The notes: generated by a model from the sequence alone, not told the origin. 64,000 nt of DNA from DASQPR01 sp963797605 (GCA_963797605.1 CAWCPX010000005.1:1218263-1282262), one strand, 5' to 3'; shown: positions 1-8,532, numbered from the stretch's first letter. A program made the numbers and translations.

Positions 1-787
1 GACCGAACTGCTCGTGGAGACGGCCGACGGCGTCGCGACGCTGACGCTCAACCGACCGGAGTCGCTCAACTCGTTGAGCCTCGCCCTGAAGGTCGAACTC
101 CGGGACACGCTCACGAAGATCGCTGACGACGACACCGTGCGGGCGGTGGTCCTGACGGGTGCCGGGCGGGCGTTCTGCGTCGGCCAGGACCTGCGGGAGC
201 ACGTCGGGCTGCTCGAATCCGGCGACCCCGCGCCGCTGGACACGGTCCGGGAGCACTACAACCCGATCGCGATGCTGATCACCGAGATGCCCAAGCCCGT
301 GATCGCGGCCGTCCGGGGCATGGCCGCCGGCGCCGGTGCCGGGCTCGCGTTCCTGGCCGACTTCCGTGTCGGCGGGCCGAAGACCGGCTTCCTGCTGGCC
401 TTCGCGAACGTCGGTCTGGCCGGTGACACCGGGGTCTCCTGGACGCTGCCCCGCCTCGTCGGTTACGCCAAGGCGACCGAGCTGCTGATGTTCGCGCGAC
501 CGATCGATTCGGCGGAGGCGGACCGGCTCGGCCTGCTGACCACGCTGGTCGACGACGACGAGCAGGTGCTGCCGGCCGCGCAGGAGCTGGCGGCGCGACT
601 GGCAGCCGGCCCGACGACCGCGTACGCGCAGATCAAGCGGCAGCTGTCGATCGGCGCGGCGGGCACGCTGGCCGACGCGCTGGAAGCCGAGGCGGTGGCG
701 CAGACGATCAGCGGTGCCACGGTCGATCACCGCGCGTCGGTGGAGGCGTTCGTGGCGAAGCGGCCGGCGGAGTTCACCGGGCACTGA
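1..787 (+). CDS. Enoyl-CoA hydratase/isomerase family protein (PaaG-like), 5' edge
   Basis: Crotonase-fold acyl-CoA hydratase/isomerase, probably acting in fatty-acid or phenylacetate-type CoA-ester breakdown. The oxyanion-hole segments GRAFCVGQDL and RGMAAGAGAGLA are present. The position of the first crotonase glutamate reads FANVGL, and the second reads GDTG with an aspartate. That pattern is more like the isomerase PaaG than a classical hydratase. The frame is open to the first base. Base 1 is G followed by ACC GAA CTG, so if the two missing bases are AT the start would be ATG (MTELLVETADG). An internal GTG at 14 is the only start inside the window. The substrate cannot be told. It is convergent with the next gene. 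Confidence 0.85.
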   Translation, partial: TELLVETADGVATLTLNRPESLNSLSLALKVELRDTLTKIADDDTVRAVVLTGAGRAFCVGQDLREHVGLLESGDPAPLDTVREHYNPIAMLITEMPKPVIAAVRGMAAGAGAGLAFLADFRVGGPKTGFLLAFANVGLAGDTGVSWTLPRLVGYAKATELLMFARPIDSAEADRLGLLTTLVDDDEQVLPAAQELAARLAAGPTTAYAQIKRQLSIGAAGTLADALEAEAVAQTISGATVDHRASVEAFVAKRPAEFTGH

Positions 788-794
788 CGGTCGG

Positions 795-1019
795 CTACTC
801 GTCCTCTTCCGGATCTTGGTTGGCCTCCGCGCCGCCCACGAAGGCCCGGATCGACAGCTCGTCGTCGCTCGGGCTCACGAAAACGGGCAGCTCGCCGGGC
901 CCGAGATCGTGGACGTACGCCCAGAACTGTCGCACCGCCTCGTCAGCCGTCTGCGCCTCAATCGGCAAATCCAGGCTGACGAGCCAGGTGCGAGCGGGGT
1001 GGGCGGAAGGCGACGTCAC
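795..1019 (-). CDS. Conserved small protein, Rv1211-like
   Basis: A 74-residue protein with a GTG start, a short N-terminal tail, a central alpha/beta-looking stretch (TWLVSLDLPIEAQTADEAV) and a strongly acidic C-terminus (NQDPEEDE). No catalytic motif is visible. Its position just downstream of tag, with a DivIVA-domain gene and a FolP2-type gene beyond, matches the M. tuberculosis Rv1211-Rv1207 neighbourhood. I therefore infer that it is the Rv1211 homologue, a protein that has been called calmodulin-like. I see no EF-hand here. Function unknown. Confidence 0.7.
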   Translation of the reverse strand: MTSPSAHPARTWLVSLDLPIEAQTADEAVRQFWAYVHDLGPGELPVFVSPSDDELSIRAFVGGAEANQDPEEDE

Positions 1020-1062
1020 CGACCCATCCCATCACGGCTGGGCGCTCTGCGGCCGATCCGGG

Positions 1063-1647
1063 TCAGGTGCGAATCGGCACGTAACACTCGGCGATGTGAT
1101 CGTCGACCATGCCGCAGGCCTGCATCAACGCGTACGCCGTGGTCGGCCCGACGAAGCGGAATCCGCGTTTCTTAAGGTCTTTGGCCATCGCCACGGACTC
1201 CGGGGTGGACGCGGGGACCTCGGCCCGCGTCGCCGGCCGGGCCGGGCGGGGCTCCGGCGCGAACGACCACAGCAGCTTGGCCAGACCGCCCGGCAGCTCC
1301 AGGGCGGCTCGCGCGTTGCCGATCGCGGCCTCGATCTTGGCCCGGTTGCGCACGATGCCGGTGTCGGCTAATAGGCGCTCGACATCAGCGTCGTCGAACG
1401 CGGCCACCTTCGCGATCGAGAAACCGGCGAACGCCTTCCGGAAGGTCGGCCGCTTCCGCAAGATCGTGATCCACGACAACCCGGATTGGAAAGCCTCCAG
1501 CGTCATCCGCTCGTAGAGCTCCTGGTTTTTGTGGAGCGGCGCGCCCCACTCGGTGTCGTGATAGGGGAGATAGTCGGGGGTCGAGGCGGCCCAGAAACAG
1601 CGGGCGAGCCCATCCGCGCCGACGATCACGTCCGTGCCGATTGCCAT
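1063..1647 (-). CDS. tag: DNA-3-methyladenine glycosylase I
   Basis: Excises 3-methyladenine from alkylated DNA, starting base-excision repair in the cytoplasm. The 194-residue length is typical. The N-terminal RCFWAASTPDYLPYHDTEWG segment contains the family's zinc-site Cys and the YHDxEWG motif. The core LEAFQSGLSWITILRKR and the C-terminal FRFVGPTTAYALMQACGMVDDH, with its zinc ligands, are intact. The start is ATG with no Shine-Dalgarno sequence, but a TAGGGT box lies six bases upstream, which suggests a leaderless mRNA. It is transcribed away from the SRPBCC gene end by a 50-bp gap and may still be in the same leftward operon. Confidence 0.95.
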   Translation of the reverse strand: MAIGTDVIVGADGLARCFWAASTPDYLPYHDTEWGAPLHKNQELYERMTLEAFQSGLSWITILRKRPTFRKAFAGFSIAKVAAFDDADVERLLADTGIVRNRAKIEAAIGNARAALELPGGLAKLLWSFAPEPRPARPATRAEVPASTPESVAMAKDLKKRGFRFVGPTTAYALMQACGMVDDHIAECYVPIRT

Positions 1648-1653
1648 ACCGCG

Positions 1654-1659
1654 ACCCTA
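1654..1659 (-). promoter_or_regulatory. Candidate -10 box of a leaderless tag transcript
   Basis: TAGGGT on the minus strand ends six bases before the ATG of tag, and no purine-rich ribosome-binding site lies between. In actinobacteria, TAnnnT six to eight bases before a start codon commonly marks a leaderless transcript. No convincing -35 hexamer was found. Confidence 0.45.
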
Positions 1660-1697
1660 ACGGCCGGGTCCGACAACGCGCCCGTGCCGACGGGGCG

Positions 1698-2195
1698 TTA
1701 CGGCAACTTTCCGGCCTCCACGAGCCGGCCGAAGCGCTTGAGGGCCTGCGTCAGGCTCACCTTCGAGGTCGGCCAGAGCACCGGGCCGGCGAGTTTGCCC
1801 GCCAGGCCACCCGGCAGCTGAAACCACTCGTGCCAGACCATCTGCGTGCGGTTGGTGCCCATCGCGGTGCACCGCATGACGCCGGGGCCACGCAGGATCT
1901 TGCCCGTGTGCATGACCCGGACCTCGAACGGCGGGTCGACCTTCTCGATCGTCATCAGGTCGGTGAGGACGGCCGGGCCGATGGCCGTGACCGCTTCCAG
2001 CGTGCTGCCCTGGCCACCGTCGCCGCCGGTGATCCGGACCGCGGTGAACGGGATCCACTCACCCTGGCGCTCCCACGAGGTGAACGCGCTGAAGACGCGC
2101 TGGGCCGGCGCGTTGATGATCACGGTCGCCGTGACCTCGACCGTGTTGTCTCCGGCGGGATGCGCCGGCTGGGCCCCGCCGATCTCCCGTGTCAC
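1698..2195 (-). CDS. SRPBCC (START/polyketide-cyclase-like) family protein
   Basis: A 165-residue helix-grip protein of the SRPBCC superfamily, which binds hydrophobic ligands in a deep cavity. The pattern VEVTATVIINAPAQRVFSAF, then WERQGEWIPFTAV, and a C-terminal amphipathic helix (PTSKVSLTQALKRFGRLVEA) is typical of the family. No ligand or enzymatic residue can be named. The GTG start overlaps the stop of the upstream DivIVA-domain gene by four bases, so the two are translationally coupled. A later start at the VEVTATV valine is possible because the first 18 residues look unstructured. Confidence 0.8.
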   Translation of the reverse strand: MTREIGGAQPAHPAGDNTVEVTATVIINAPAQRVFSAFTSWERQGEWIPFTAVRITGGDGGQGSTLEAVTAIGPAVLTDLMTIEKVDPPFEVRVMHTGKILRGPGVMRCTAMGTNRTQMVWHEWFQLPGGLAGKLAGPVLWPTSKVSLTQALKRFGRLVEAGKLP

Positions 2196-2902
2196 CGCCT
2201 GCTCGCGGCCGGGGCGGCGGCCCCGCTCGCCTCGGGCTCGGTCGCGCCGGGCCGGATCGGGGGTTCATCGTCGGCCACGTCGTCATCGTCATCGTCATCG
2301 GCGTCGTCATCGGCGGCGGCACTCGTCGCGGTGAGCGAGTCAGAGCTGGACTGGCCGCGGGTCTTGTCGCGAGCGCCGAGCGTGGTGCGCAGCGGCCCGC
2401 CGAGATCGGTCACGGTGTTGGTGCCCGCCACGGTGTCCGCGTCGGAGCCGTCGGTTTCGTCCTCGTCCTCGTCGTCATCATCGGCATCGGCATCGGGGAA
2501 CACGGCCTTGGCGTCTTCAACGGTGGCCTTGCCGCGGCTCGACGAGATGGCACTCTCGCGGGCGGCGCGCAACGCGTCGGCCTCCTCGATCTCGCCGGCG
2601 CGCAACGCCGCGAGTTCGGCTTCCAGCACCCCGATGAGCTCTTCCTTGTAGCCGATGTCGTAGGCGGCCCGTTTCGTCGCCGCGTCGACCTGGTCCATCC
2701 GGTAACCGCGAAGGGCGGTATCGAAGCGGATCGTCTGCACGTCGCGCTCCACGAGCGGGCGAGCCGTCGGCAGCGGCACGGCCCGGCCATCGGGCTCTTC
2801 GGGGTCGAGGCCCCGGTCGCGACCGGTGATGATCCAGGTGACGCCGTATGCCGCCGCGCCGACCACGATCGCGAGGAGCAGCAGGAGGAGAACGTGTGCC
2901 AT
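2192..2902 (-). CDS. DivIVA-domain membrane protein with acidic tail
   Basis: A 236-residue protein. The ATG at 2902 gives an N-terminal membrane helix (HVLLLLLLAIVVGAAAYGVTW). This is followed by a short linker and a DivIVA-type segment (TIRFDTALRGYRMDQVDAAT, about residues 50-70), then an alpha-helical stretch (YDIGYKEELIGVLEAELAAL). The last 100 residues are low complexity with long aspartate and glutamate runs and end in APAASRR. DivIVA domains place proteins at curved membranes, septa or growing poles, so a role in envelope growth is likely but unproven. A longer frame to 3106 is open but would run into the divergent folP gene. It matches the Rv1209 position next to tag and folP2. Confidence 0.75.
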   Translation of the reverse strand: MAHVLLLLLLAIVVGAAAYGVTWIITGRDRGLDPEEPDGRAVPLPTARPLVERDVQTIRFDTALRGYRMDQVDAATKRAAYDIGYKEELIGVLEAELAALRAGEIEEADALRAARESAISSSRGKATVEDAKAVFPDADADDDDEDEDETDGSDADTVAGTNTVTDLGGPLRTTLGARDKTRGQSSSDSLTATSAAADDDADDDDDDDVADDEPPIRPGATEPEASGAAAPAASRR

Positions 2903-2964
2903 GTGACGATCGTGGCATGGTGTCGCGCGCAGAGCGAGCCCGGCACCCGAATCAGACGTACGGT

Positions 2965-3849
2965 GTGCGGGTGCCTCCGACTGATCAACGGCTACGCCTG
3001 GGCAAACGGACATTCGAGCCCGGCGAACTCGCCGTGATGGCGATCGTGAACCGTACCCCTGACTCGTTTTTCGATCGGGGTGCGACCTTCGCGGAGGACG
3101 CCGCATTGAACGCGGTGGATCGAGCCGTCGCCGACGGCGCCGACATCATCGATATCGGTGGCGTGAAGGCCGGGCCGGGCGCCGAAGTCGACGCGGCCGA
3201 GGAGATGCGGCGCACGATTCCGACCGTGGCAGCCGTCCGCGCCCGCTTTCCAGACGTGATCATCTCGATCGACACCTGGCGCGCCGAAGTCGCGGTCGAG
3301 GCGATCGCCGCCGGAGCGGACCTGCTCAACGACACGTGGGCCGGCGCCGATCCCGCGCTCGCCGAGGTGGCTGCGGCGACCGGAGCCGCCCTCGTGTGCT
3401 CGCACGCCGGTGGCCTGAACCCACGCACCCGCCCGCATCGGGCCGCGTTCGACGACATCGTCGGAGACGTGATCGCCACCGTCACCGGCCTGGCCGAGCG
3501 GGCCGTCGCGCTCGGGGTGCGGCCCGACGGCATCCTCATCGATCCGGCCCACGACTTCGGCAAGAACACCCGGCATTCGCTCGAACTGACCAAGCGGCTC
3601 GGCGAGATGGTCGACACCGGGTGGCCGGTGCTCGTGGCGCTCTCCAACAAGGACTTCATCGGCGAGACCCTGGACGCTCCGGTGGCGGATCGGCTCGACG
3701 GCACGCTCGCGGCGACCGCGGTCTCGGCCTGGTTGGGCGCGAGGGTCTTCCGAGCGCATCAGGTGCGCGAGACCCGCCGGGCACTCGACATGATCGCGTC
3801 GATCCGCGGGGACCGCCCGCCTGCGGTGGCCCGGCGTGGACTCGCGTAA
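2965..3849 (+). CDS. folP2: Dihydropteroate synthase-like protein, FolP2 type
   Basis: TIM-barrel member of the pterin-binding DHPS family. MAIVNRTPDSFFDRG is the DHPS signature loop, and DIIDIGGVKAGPGAEVD is the second loop. Genuine FolP1 enzymes carry a GGxSTRPGA-type loop that binds pABA. The GGVKAGPG variant here is the one found in FolP2 of mycobacteria, which has been reported not to provide DHPS activity. I therefore infer that folate synthesis may not be its job. The start is uncertain: GTG 2965 is used, and alternatives are ATG 2917 and GTG 2971. It is divergent from the DivIVA-domain gene with about 60 bp between starts. Confidence 0.82.
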   Translation: MRVPPTDQRLRLGKRTFEPGELAVMAIVNRTPDSFFDRGATFAEDAALNAVDRAVADGADIIDIGGVKAGPGAEVDAAEEMRRTIPTVAAVRARFPDVIISIDTWRAEVAVEAIAAGADLLNDTWAGADPALAEVAAATGAALVCSHAGGLNPRTRPHRAAFDDIVGDVIATVTGLAERAVALGVRPDGILIDPAHDFGKNTRHSLELTKRLGEMVDTGWPVLVALSNKDFIGETLDAPVADRLDGTLAATAVSAWLGARVFRAHQVRETRRALDMIASIRGDRPPAVARRGLA

Positions 3850-3934
3850 GAAACGGCCGGCCGATCAGCCCGACGGAGGAATTTTGCCGGCACGGGCCAG
3901 CGCGGGCGGGCTCGCTGCGGCAGACTGGGCCGTC

Positions 3935-4216
3935 ATGGAGTCCCGCCCCCTGATCCTTGCCGTGATCGACGCGTTTTTGCTGCTAGAGCTATGCGCTGAC
4001 GATGAAATCGACCAGGACACGGCGGTGCGCGCGACCGACACCATCTGCGCCGACCTGATGCGACTCCGGCATGACGATCAGGTCGAGCTGCGGGTGCAGT
4101 TGGCCGAGATCGCCGACGAGTCGCCCGACCCGGCTTACCGCGAGGTCGTCGGCGGCATCGCGGACATGGTCGGGCTCGCCCGCCCGCTGCCGGGCGAGCA
4201 CCGCTCCTGGCGCTGA
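3935..4216 (+). CDS. Hypothetical protein, 93 aa
   Basis: A small soluble protein starting MESRPLILAVIDAFLLLELC. It is helical and acidic, with segments resembling a short all-alpha regulator (VRATDTICADLMRLRHDDQVELRVQL is one predicted helix pair). No known domain is recognised. The frame is open back to 3836, but ATG 3935 is the only start that leaves a normal gap after folP. It lies 85 bp after folP on the same strand and converges on the molybdopterin oxidoreductase gene. Confidence 0.6.
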   Translation: MESRPLILAVIDAFLLLELCADDEIDQDTAVRATDTICADLMRLRHDDQVELRVQLAEIADESPDPAYREVVGGIADMVGLARPLPGEHRSWR

Positions 4217-4223
4217 TGCCCGC

Positions 4224-5717
4224 TCAGCTCACCGTCGGGGCCACGGTGTGCCAGCCGGTGGCGCCGTTCGGGAAGGTGTCCACGCGCTTCTCCGGCTGCA
4301 CGGCGCCGGTTTTGTCCGTCGCACGGACCCGGAGCTGATGTTGACCTTTGGTGGCGGCCCAGGTCAGTGACCACTGCACCCAGGTGTCGATGGACGGCAC
4401 CGGAGCGAGCGTCGCGGCCTGCCACGGCCCGTCGTCGACCTGCACCTCCACCTTCCGGATGCCCCTTCCCTGCGCCCAGGCGACGCCCTGGATCAGGACC
4501 GGACCCGCGTCCATATGCCCGAACGAGGCCGGCTTGTCGATCCGGGACGCCGTCTTCACGGGTGCTCGCGCCGACCAGTTCCGTTTCACCCAGTACGGGT
4601 CGTACGCGCCGAACGTCGTCAGCTCGATGTCGGTGATCCACTTGCAGGCACCGACGTAGCCGTAGAGCCCGGGCGTCAGCATGCGCACCGGGAAGCCGTG
4701 CTCGACCGGCAGCGGAGCGCCGTTCATGCCGACGGCCAGCATCGCCGGGCGACCGTCCATGATCGCGGCGACGGGGGTGCCGATGGTCATGCCGTCGATC
4801 GAACGGGCCACGAGCTGGTCCGCGCCCACGTGCACCCCTACCTCTTTCAGCAGCCCGGCGAGCGGGGCACCGAGCCAGCGCGCCGTGCCGACGTAGGGGC
4901 CGCCGATCTCGTTCGAGACGCAGTTCAACGTGATGTCGCGCTGGATCAACGGGCGTTTGAGCAGCTGGCTCAGGCTCAGCGTCATCGGATTGTCGACCAT
5001 GCCGTGAATGCGCAGGCTCCAGTCGTCCGGGTTGATCAACGGGACGGTCAGCGCCGTGTCGACGCGGTAGAACGCGTTGTTCGGCGTGTAGAAGCCGGCC
5101 GCGGTGACCTTCGGCGGCCCGGGATCGGCCGGCGCCGGGAGCCGGAGCACCGCCCGCAGTTTCTCAATCGACCCGTTCTTCGCGTTCGCGAGCAGGGATC
5201 CACCGACGCCGACGGCGATCGCGCCGGCAGCCACGAGCGCCCCGGTCCGCAGGAACCGTCGTCGGTCGAGATTGTCGATGCCGGTCGGCTCCGGGCTCGG
5301 CTCTTTGAGCAGCAGCCAGAGCACGGCGACCGCGCCGGCGCCACCGATGATCGCCGGACCGACGTCGGTGAAGCGGAAGGCCGGCCTCGTGGTGGCGGCC
5401 GCGATCCCGATCACTCCGAAAAGGCCGGCGCCGACGAGCCCTAACCACAGCTTGCGGACCGCGACGATGCCGATGATCAGGGCGAATACCGTCAGCGCGG
5501 CCCCGATGCCGGCAAGCAGGAAGTGCTTGTCGTTCGTGCCGAAATGCCGGATCGCGAATTCCTTGACCGGCGTCGGCGTCGCGTCCACGACCGTGCCACC
5601 GACGGTGACCAGTGGCGACGATTCCGGCCGGCTGATCGCGGCGGCGAGTTGGGCGACCGCGACACCGGCGGCTCCGGCCAGTAATCCGGCCAATGCTCCG
5701 TACGGCCAGCGACGCAT
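4224..5717 (-). CDS. Membrane-anchored molybdopterin-dependent oxidoreductase, sulfite-oxidase family
   Basis: A 497-residue protein. The N-terminal third carries several hydrophobic helices (about residues 5-28, 65-85, 90-110 and 120-140). A positively charged stretch, DRRRFLRTGALVAAG, then leads into another hydrophobic segment that resembles a Tat-type signal. The periplasmic-side part has the sulfite-oxidase molybdopterin fold, with DITLNCVSNEIGG carrying the Cys expected to ligate molybdenum, followed by the C-terminal Mo-co dimerisation domain (VLIQGVAWAQGRGIRKVEV). The substrate is unknown; sulfite or methionine sulfoxide are only analogies. It lies 100 bp downstream of a fasciclin lipoprotein gene on the same strand, with a strong hairpin between them. 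Confidence 0.85.
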   Translation of the reverse strand: MRRWPYGALAGLLAGAAGVAVAQLAAAISRPESSPLVTVGGTVVDATPTPVKEFAIRHFGTNDKHFLLAGIGAALTVFALIIGIVAVRKLWLGLVGAGLFGVIGIAAATTRPAFRFTDVGPAIIGGAGAVAVLWLLLKEPSPEPTGIDNLDRRRFLRTGALVAAGAIAVGVGGSLLANAKNGSIEKLRAVLRLPAPADPGPPKVTAAGFYTPNNAFYRVDTALTVPLINPDDWSLRIHGMVDNPMTLSLSQLLKRPLIQRDITLNCVSNEIGGPYVGTARWLGAPLAGLLKEVGVHVGADQLVARSIDGMTIGTPVAAIMDGRPAMLAVGMNGAPLPVEHGFPVRMLTPGLYGYVGACKWITDIELTTFGAYDPYWVKRNWSARAPVKTASRIDKPASFGHMDAGPVLIQGVAWAQGRGIRKVEVQVDDGPWQAATLAPVPSIDTWVQWSLTWAATKGQHQLRVRATDKTGAVQPEKRVDTFPNGATGWHTVAPTVS

Positions 5718-5742
5718 ATTGCCCCCTTTATGAATACGCGAA

Positions 5743-5785
5743 GGCGCTGGTCACGCGCTCCCCCTCGGTGCGCATGACCAGCGCC
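5743..5785 (-). terminator. Hairpin between fasciclin and molybdopterin oxidoreductase genes
   Basis: An 11-bp perfect inverted repeat (GGCGCTGGTCA at 5743-5753, TGACCAGCGCC at 5775-5785) extends to 15 bp if a G-T-type mismatch is allowed. The loop is about 13-21 bases and no U-run follows. In the leftward transcript it would attenuate or stabilise the fasciclin mRNA and give differential expression of the downstream oxidoreductase. Confidence 0.6.
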
Positions 5786-5817
5786 GAATTCGCCATTCGC
5801 TATTGCGCGAAAACCGA

Positions 5818-6426
5818 TCAGCTGGTGGGCATCAGGACGGTGTCGACGATGTAGACCGTGGCGTTCGCCGTCTGGACGTCGCCGCACACGACCATGGAGG
5901 TGCCGTTGATCGTGAAGTTGGTGCCACTGCCGGTGATCATGACGTCGCTGCCTTCGAGCGTCTTGTGCGTGCCCGCGAGCTGGTCGGGCGCGAGTTTGCC
6001 GGGGATGACGTGGTAGGTCAGAACCTTTGTGAGCGTCGCCTTGTCCGCGAGCACCTTGGCCAGGTCAGCGGCCGGGATCTTCGCGAACGCCGCGTTGTCC
6101 GGCGCGATCACGGTCAGGTTCGCCGTGTTGTTCAGCGTGTCGACGAGACCGGCCTTGGTGACCGCCGTGACGAGCGTCGACAGCACCGGGTTGCCGCTGG
6201 CGGCCGTCGCGACCGGGACTTTCGACATCGCGTCGAAGCTGCCCGGGTTCGAGGAGTCGGTCGGCACCGCGGAGCAGCCAGCCCCGAACGGTGACGCGGA
6301 CGCCATCACCGTGGCCGCCGGCTTGGCCGCCGTCGAATCGGTGTCGGATTTCGTCGACGATGAACATGCTGCTAAACCGGAAACCAGGGCAAGAGCCGAA
6401 ATTGCTACGGCAAATTGCTTTTTCAT
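5818..6426 (-). CDS. Fasciclin (FAS1) domain lipoprotein
   Basis: A 202-residue exported lipoprotein. MKKQFAVAISALALVSGLAAC is a signal peptide ending in the lipobox cysteine, and a Ser/Thr/Asp-rich linker follows. The FAS1 domain runs from about residue 75 to the end, with the H1 block LTVIAPDNAAFAKIPAADL and the H2 block YHVIPGKL, then VVCGDVQTANATVYIVDTVL. FAS1 proteins mediate surface adhesion; the mycobacterial relatives are MPT70 and MPT83. The SD sequence GAGGGGG precedes the ATG. It is the first gene of a leftward pair with the molybdopterin oxidoreductase and diverges from korA. Confidence 0.9.
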   Translation of the reverse strand: MKKQFAVAISALALVSGLAACSSSTKSDTDSTAAKPAATVMASASPFGAGCSAVPTDSSNPGSFDAMSKVPVATAASGNPVLSTLVTAVTKAGLVDTLNNTANLTVIAPDNAAFAKIPAADLAKVLADKATLTKVLTYHVIPGKLAPDQLAGTHKTLEGSDVMITGSGTNFTINGTSMVVCGDVQTANATVYIVDTVLMPTS

Positions 6427-6684
6427 ATTTCCCCCTCATTTTTGTGTTCTTGCTATCTCCGGTAACCATTCGTTGCCGCGTAGGGCTCGGGATGGGTACC
6501 AATTTCCAGCAGCTCACCCGGATCGGCTTCGTGTGGCGCGCGTCGCCCGAGGGGGCCTGCCCGTCGCGCGTCCGGGGACGTAGGCTCAAGACGGACGTTC
6601 GCGCGACGTCATCGTCCGAACGACCCGCTCCTGGGTCGCTCGCGGGTGTCGCCGTGCTCGTTCCCTTAGAGGAGGTCAGGGCAC

Positions 6685-8532
6685 GTGACCAAGCAGATCC
6701 GCCAACTGGATCGCGTCGTTATCCGCTTCGCCGGAGACTCCGGTGACGGCATGCAGCTCACCGGAGACCGATTCACGTCGGAAACCGCGCAGCTCGGCAA
6801 CGACATCTCGACGCTTCCCAACTTCCCGGCCGAAATCCGAGCACCAGCCGGCACCCTTCCGGGTGTTTCGAGCTTCCAGGTGCACTTCGCGAACTTCGAC
6901 ATCATGACGCCGGGTGACGCACCCAACGTCCTGGTGGCGATGAACCCGGCCGCGTTGAAGGCGAACCTCGGCGACCTGCCGCACGGTGCCGACATCATCG
7001 TGAACACCGACGAGTTCACCAAGCGCAACCTCGCGAAGGTGGGCTACGCGGAGAGCCCGCTGACCGACGGCTCGCTCGACGGTTACACGCTGCACCCGGT
7101 CGGCCTGACCAGCATGACCGTCAAGGCGCTGGAGTCGTTCGACATCTCGAAGAAGGACGCGGAACGGGCGAAGAACATGTTCGCGCTCGGCCTGCTGTCC
7201 TGGCTCTACTCGCGGCCCTACGAGTCGACGCTGGCGTTCCTCGCCAAGAAGTTCGCGTCCAAGCCACTGCTTGTCGCCTCGAACCAGGCCGCGTTCACCG
7301 CCGGGTGGAACTTCGGCGAGACGACCGAGGACTTCGTCGTGCGTTACGAAGTCAAGCCCGCGAAGATGACTCCGGGCAACTACCGCAACATCACCGGCAA
7401 CGCGGCGATGGCCCTTGGCCTGGTCGCGGCGAGCGTCCGGTCGAAGCTGCCGATGGTGCTCGGTGCCTACCCGATCACGCCGGCCAGCGACATCCTGCAC
7501 GAGATGAGCAAGCACAAGAAGTTCGGTGTGATCACCGTGCAGGCCGAAGACGAGATCGCGGCGATCGGTGTCGCGCTCGGAGCGTCCTACGGCGGCGCGC
7601 TCGGCGTGACGTCCACGAGCGGTCCGGGTGTCGCGCTCAAGAGCGAGACGATCTCCCTCGCGATCGCGCTGGAGCTGCCGCTGATCATCATCGATGTCCA
7701 GCGGGCCGGTCCCTCCACCGGCATGCCGACGAAGACCGAGCAGGCCGACCTCTTGATGGCGCTCTACGGTCGCCATGGCGAGGCGCCGCTCGTCGTCATC
7801 GCGCCGAAGTCGCCCTCGGACTGCTTCGACGCCGCGATCGAGGCCGCGCGCATCGCCACGACCTACCGCACGCCGGTGATCCTGCTGTCCGACGGCTACG
7901 TGGCCAACGGCTCCGAACCCTGGCTCCTGCCCGAGGTTTCCGAGCTGCCCGATCTCAGCGTCGAGTTCGCGTCCGGGCCCAACTCACCCGACGGGTCCAA
8001 GTTCTTCCCCTACCTGCGCGATCCCGAGACGATGGCGCGGCCGTGGGCACCGCCGGGTGTAGCCGGTCTCGAACACCGCATCGGCGGTCTGGAGAAGGCC
8101 GACATCACCGGCGACATCTCCTACGACCCCACAAACCATGACTTCATGGTGCGGACGCGAGCGGCGCGCATCGAAGCGATCACCGTCCCCGACATGGAGG
8201 TCGAGGATCCCGACGGCGACGCGAACGTGCTCGTCCTCGGCTGGGGATCGACCTACGGCCCGATCGGTGCCGCCTGTCGCGCGCTGCGGCAACGCGGGCT
8301 GCCGATCGCCCAGGCGCATTTGCGGCACCTGGCGCCGATGCCCGACAACCTGGAGACGGTGCTCGGCTCCTATGACCGCGTCGTCATCCCGGAGATGAAC
8401 CTCGGCCAGCTGGCCTCCGTGATCCGCTCGAAGTTCCTGATCGACGTGATCGCGTACAACCAGGTGCGTGGCCTGCCGTTCACCGCGATCGAACTCGAAA
8501 CGATGCTCGAAGGTGTGATCAAGAATGACTGA
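6685..8532 (+). CDS. korA: 2-oxoglutarate:ferredoxin oxidoreductase, alpha (gamma-alpha fused) subunit
   Basis: A 615-residue subunit of the CoA-dependent 2-oxoacid:ferredoxin oxidoreductase that converts 2-oxoglutarate to succinyl-CoA and passes electrons to ferredoxin. The first about 190 residues are the gamma domain (VVIRFAGDSGDGMQLTGDRF). The alpha domain follows from about 225 with GAYPITPASDILHEMSKH, TSTSGPGVALKSE and DVQRAGPSTGMPTKTEQADL. A very good SD (GAGGAGG) lies before the GTG start. The stop overlaps the korB start by eight bases. This KorAB pair is the usual actinobacterial type used alongside or instead of the classical 2-oxoglutarate dehydrogenase. Confidence 0.93.
   Translation: MTKQIRQLDRVVIRFAGDSGDGMQLTGDRFTSETAQLGNDISTLPNFPAEIRAPAGTLPGVSSFQVHFANFDIMTPGDAPNVLVAMNPAALKANLGDLPHGADIIVNTDEFTKRNLAKVGYAESPLTDGSLDGYTLHPVGLTSMTVKALESFDISKKDAERAKNMFALGLLSWLYSRPYESTLAFLAKKFASKPLLVASNQAAFTAGWNFGETTEDFVVRYEVKPAKMTPGNYRNITGNAAMALGLVAASVRSKLPMVLGAYPITPASDILHEMSKHKKFGVITVQAEDEIAAIGVALGASYGGALGVTSTSGPGVALKSETISLAIALELPLIIIDVQRAGPSTGMPTKTEQADLLMALYGRHGEAPLVVIAPKSPSDCFDAAIEAARIATTYRTPVILLSDGYVANGSEPWLLPEVSELPDLSVEFASGPNSPDGSKFFPYLRDPETMARPWAPPGVAGLEHRIGGLEKADITGDISYDPTNHDFMVRTRAARIEAITVPDMEVEDPDGDANVLVLGWGSTYGPIGAACRALRQRGLPIAQAHLRHLAPMPDNLETVLGSYDRVVIPEMNLGQLASVIRSKFLIDVIAYNQVRGLPFTAIELETMLEGVIKND

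Noticed and set aside
2192..3106. Start of the DivIVA-domain gene at 3106
   Set aside because: It would add 68 Arg/Ser-rich residues that run antisense through the 5' end of folP. ATG 2902 puts a clean membrane helix at the N-terminus.
6676..7776. A 366-codon frame antisense to korA
   Set aside because: korA has all family motifs. The antisense product is low-complexity Arg/His/Gly and has no start signal.
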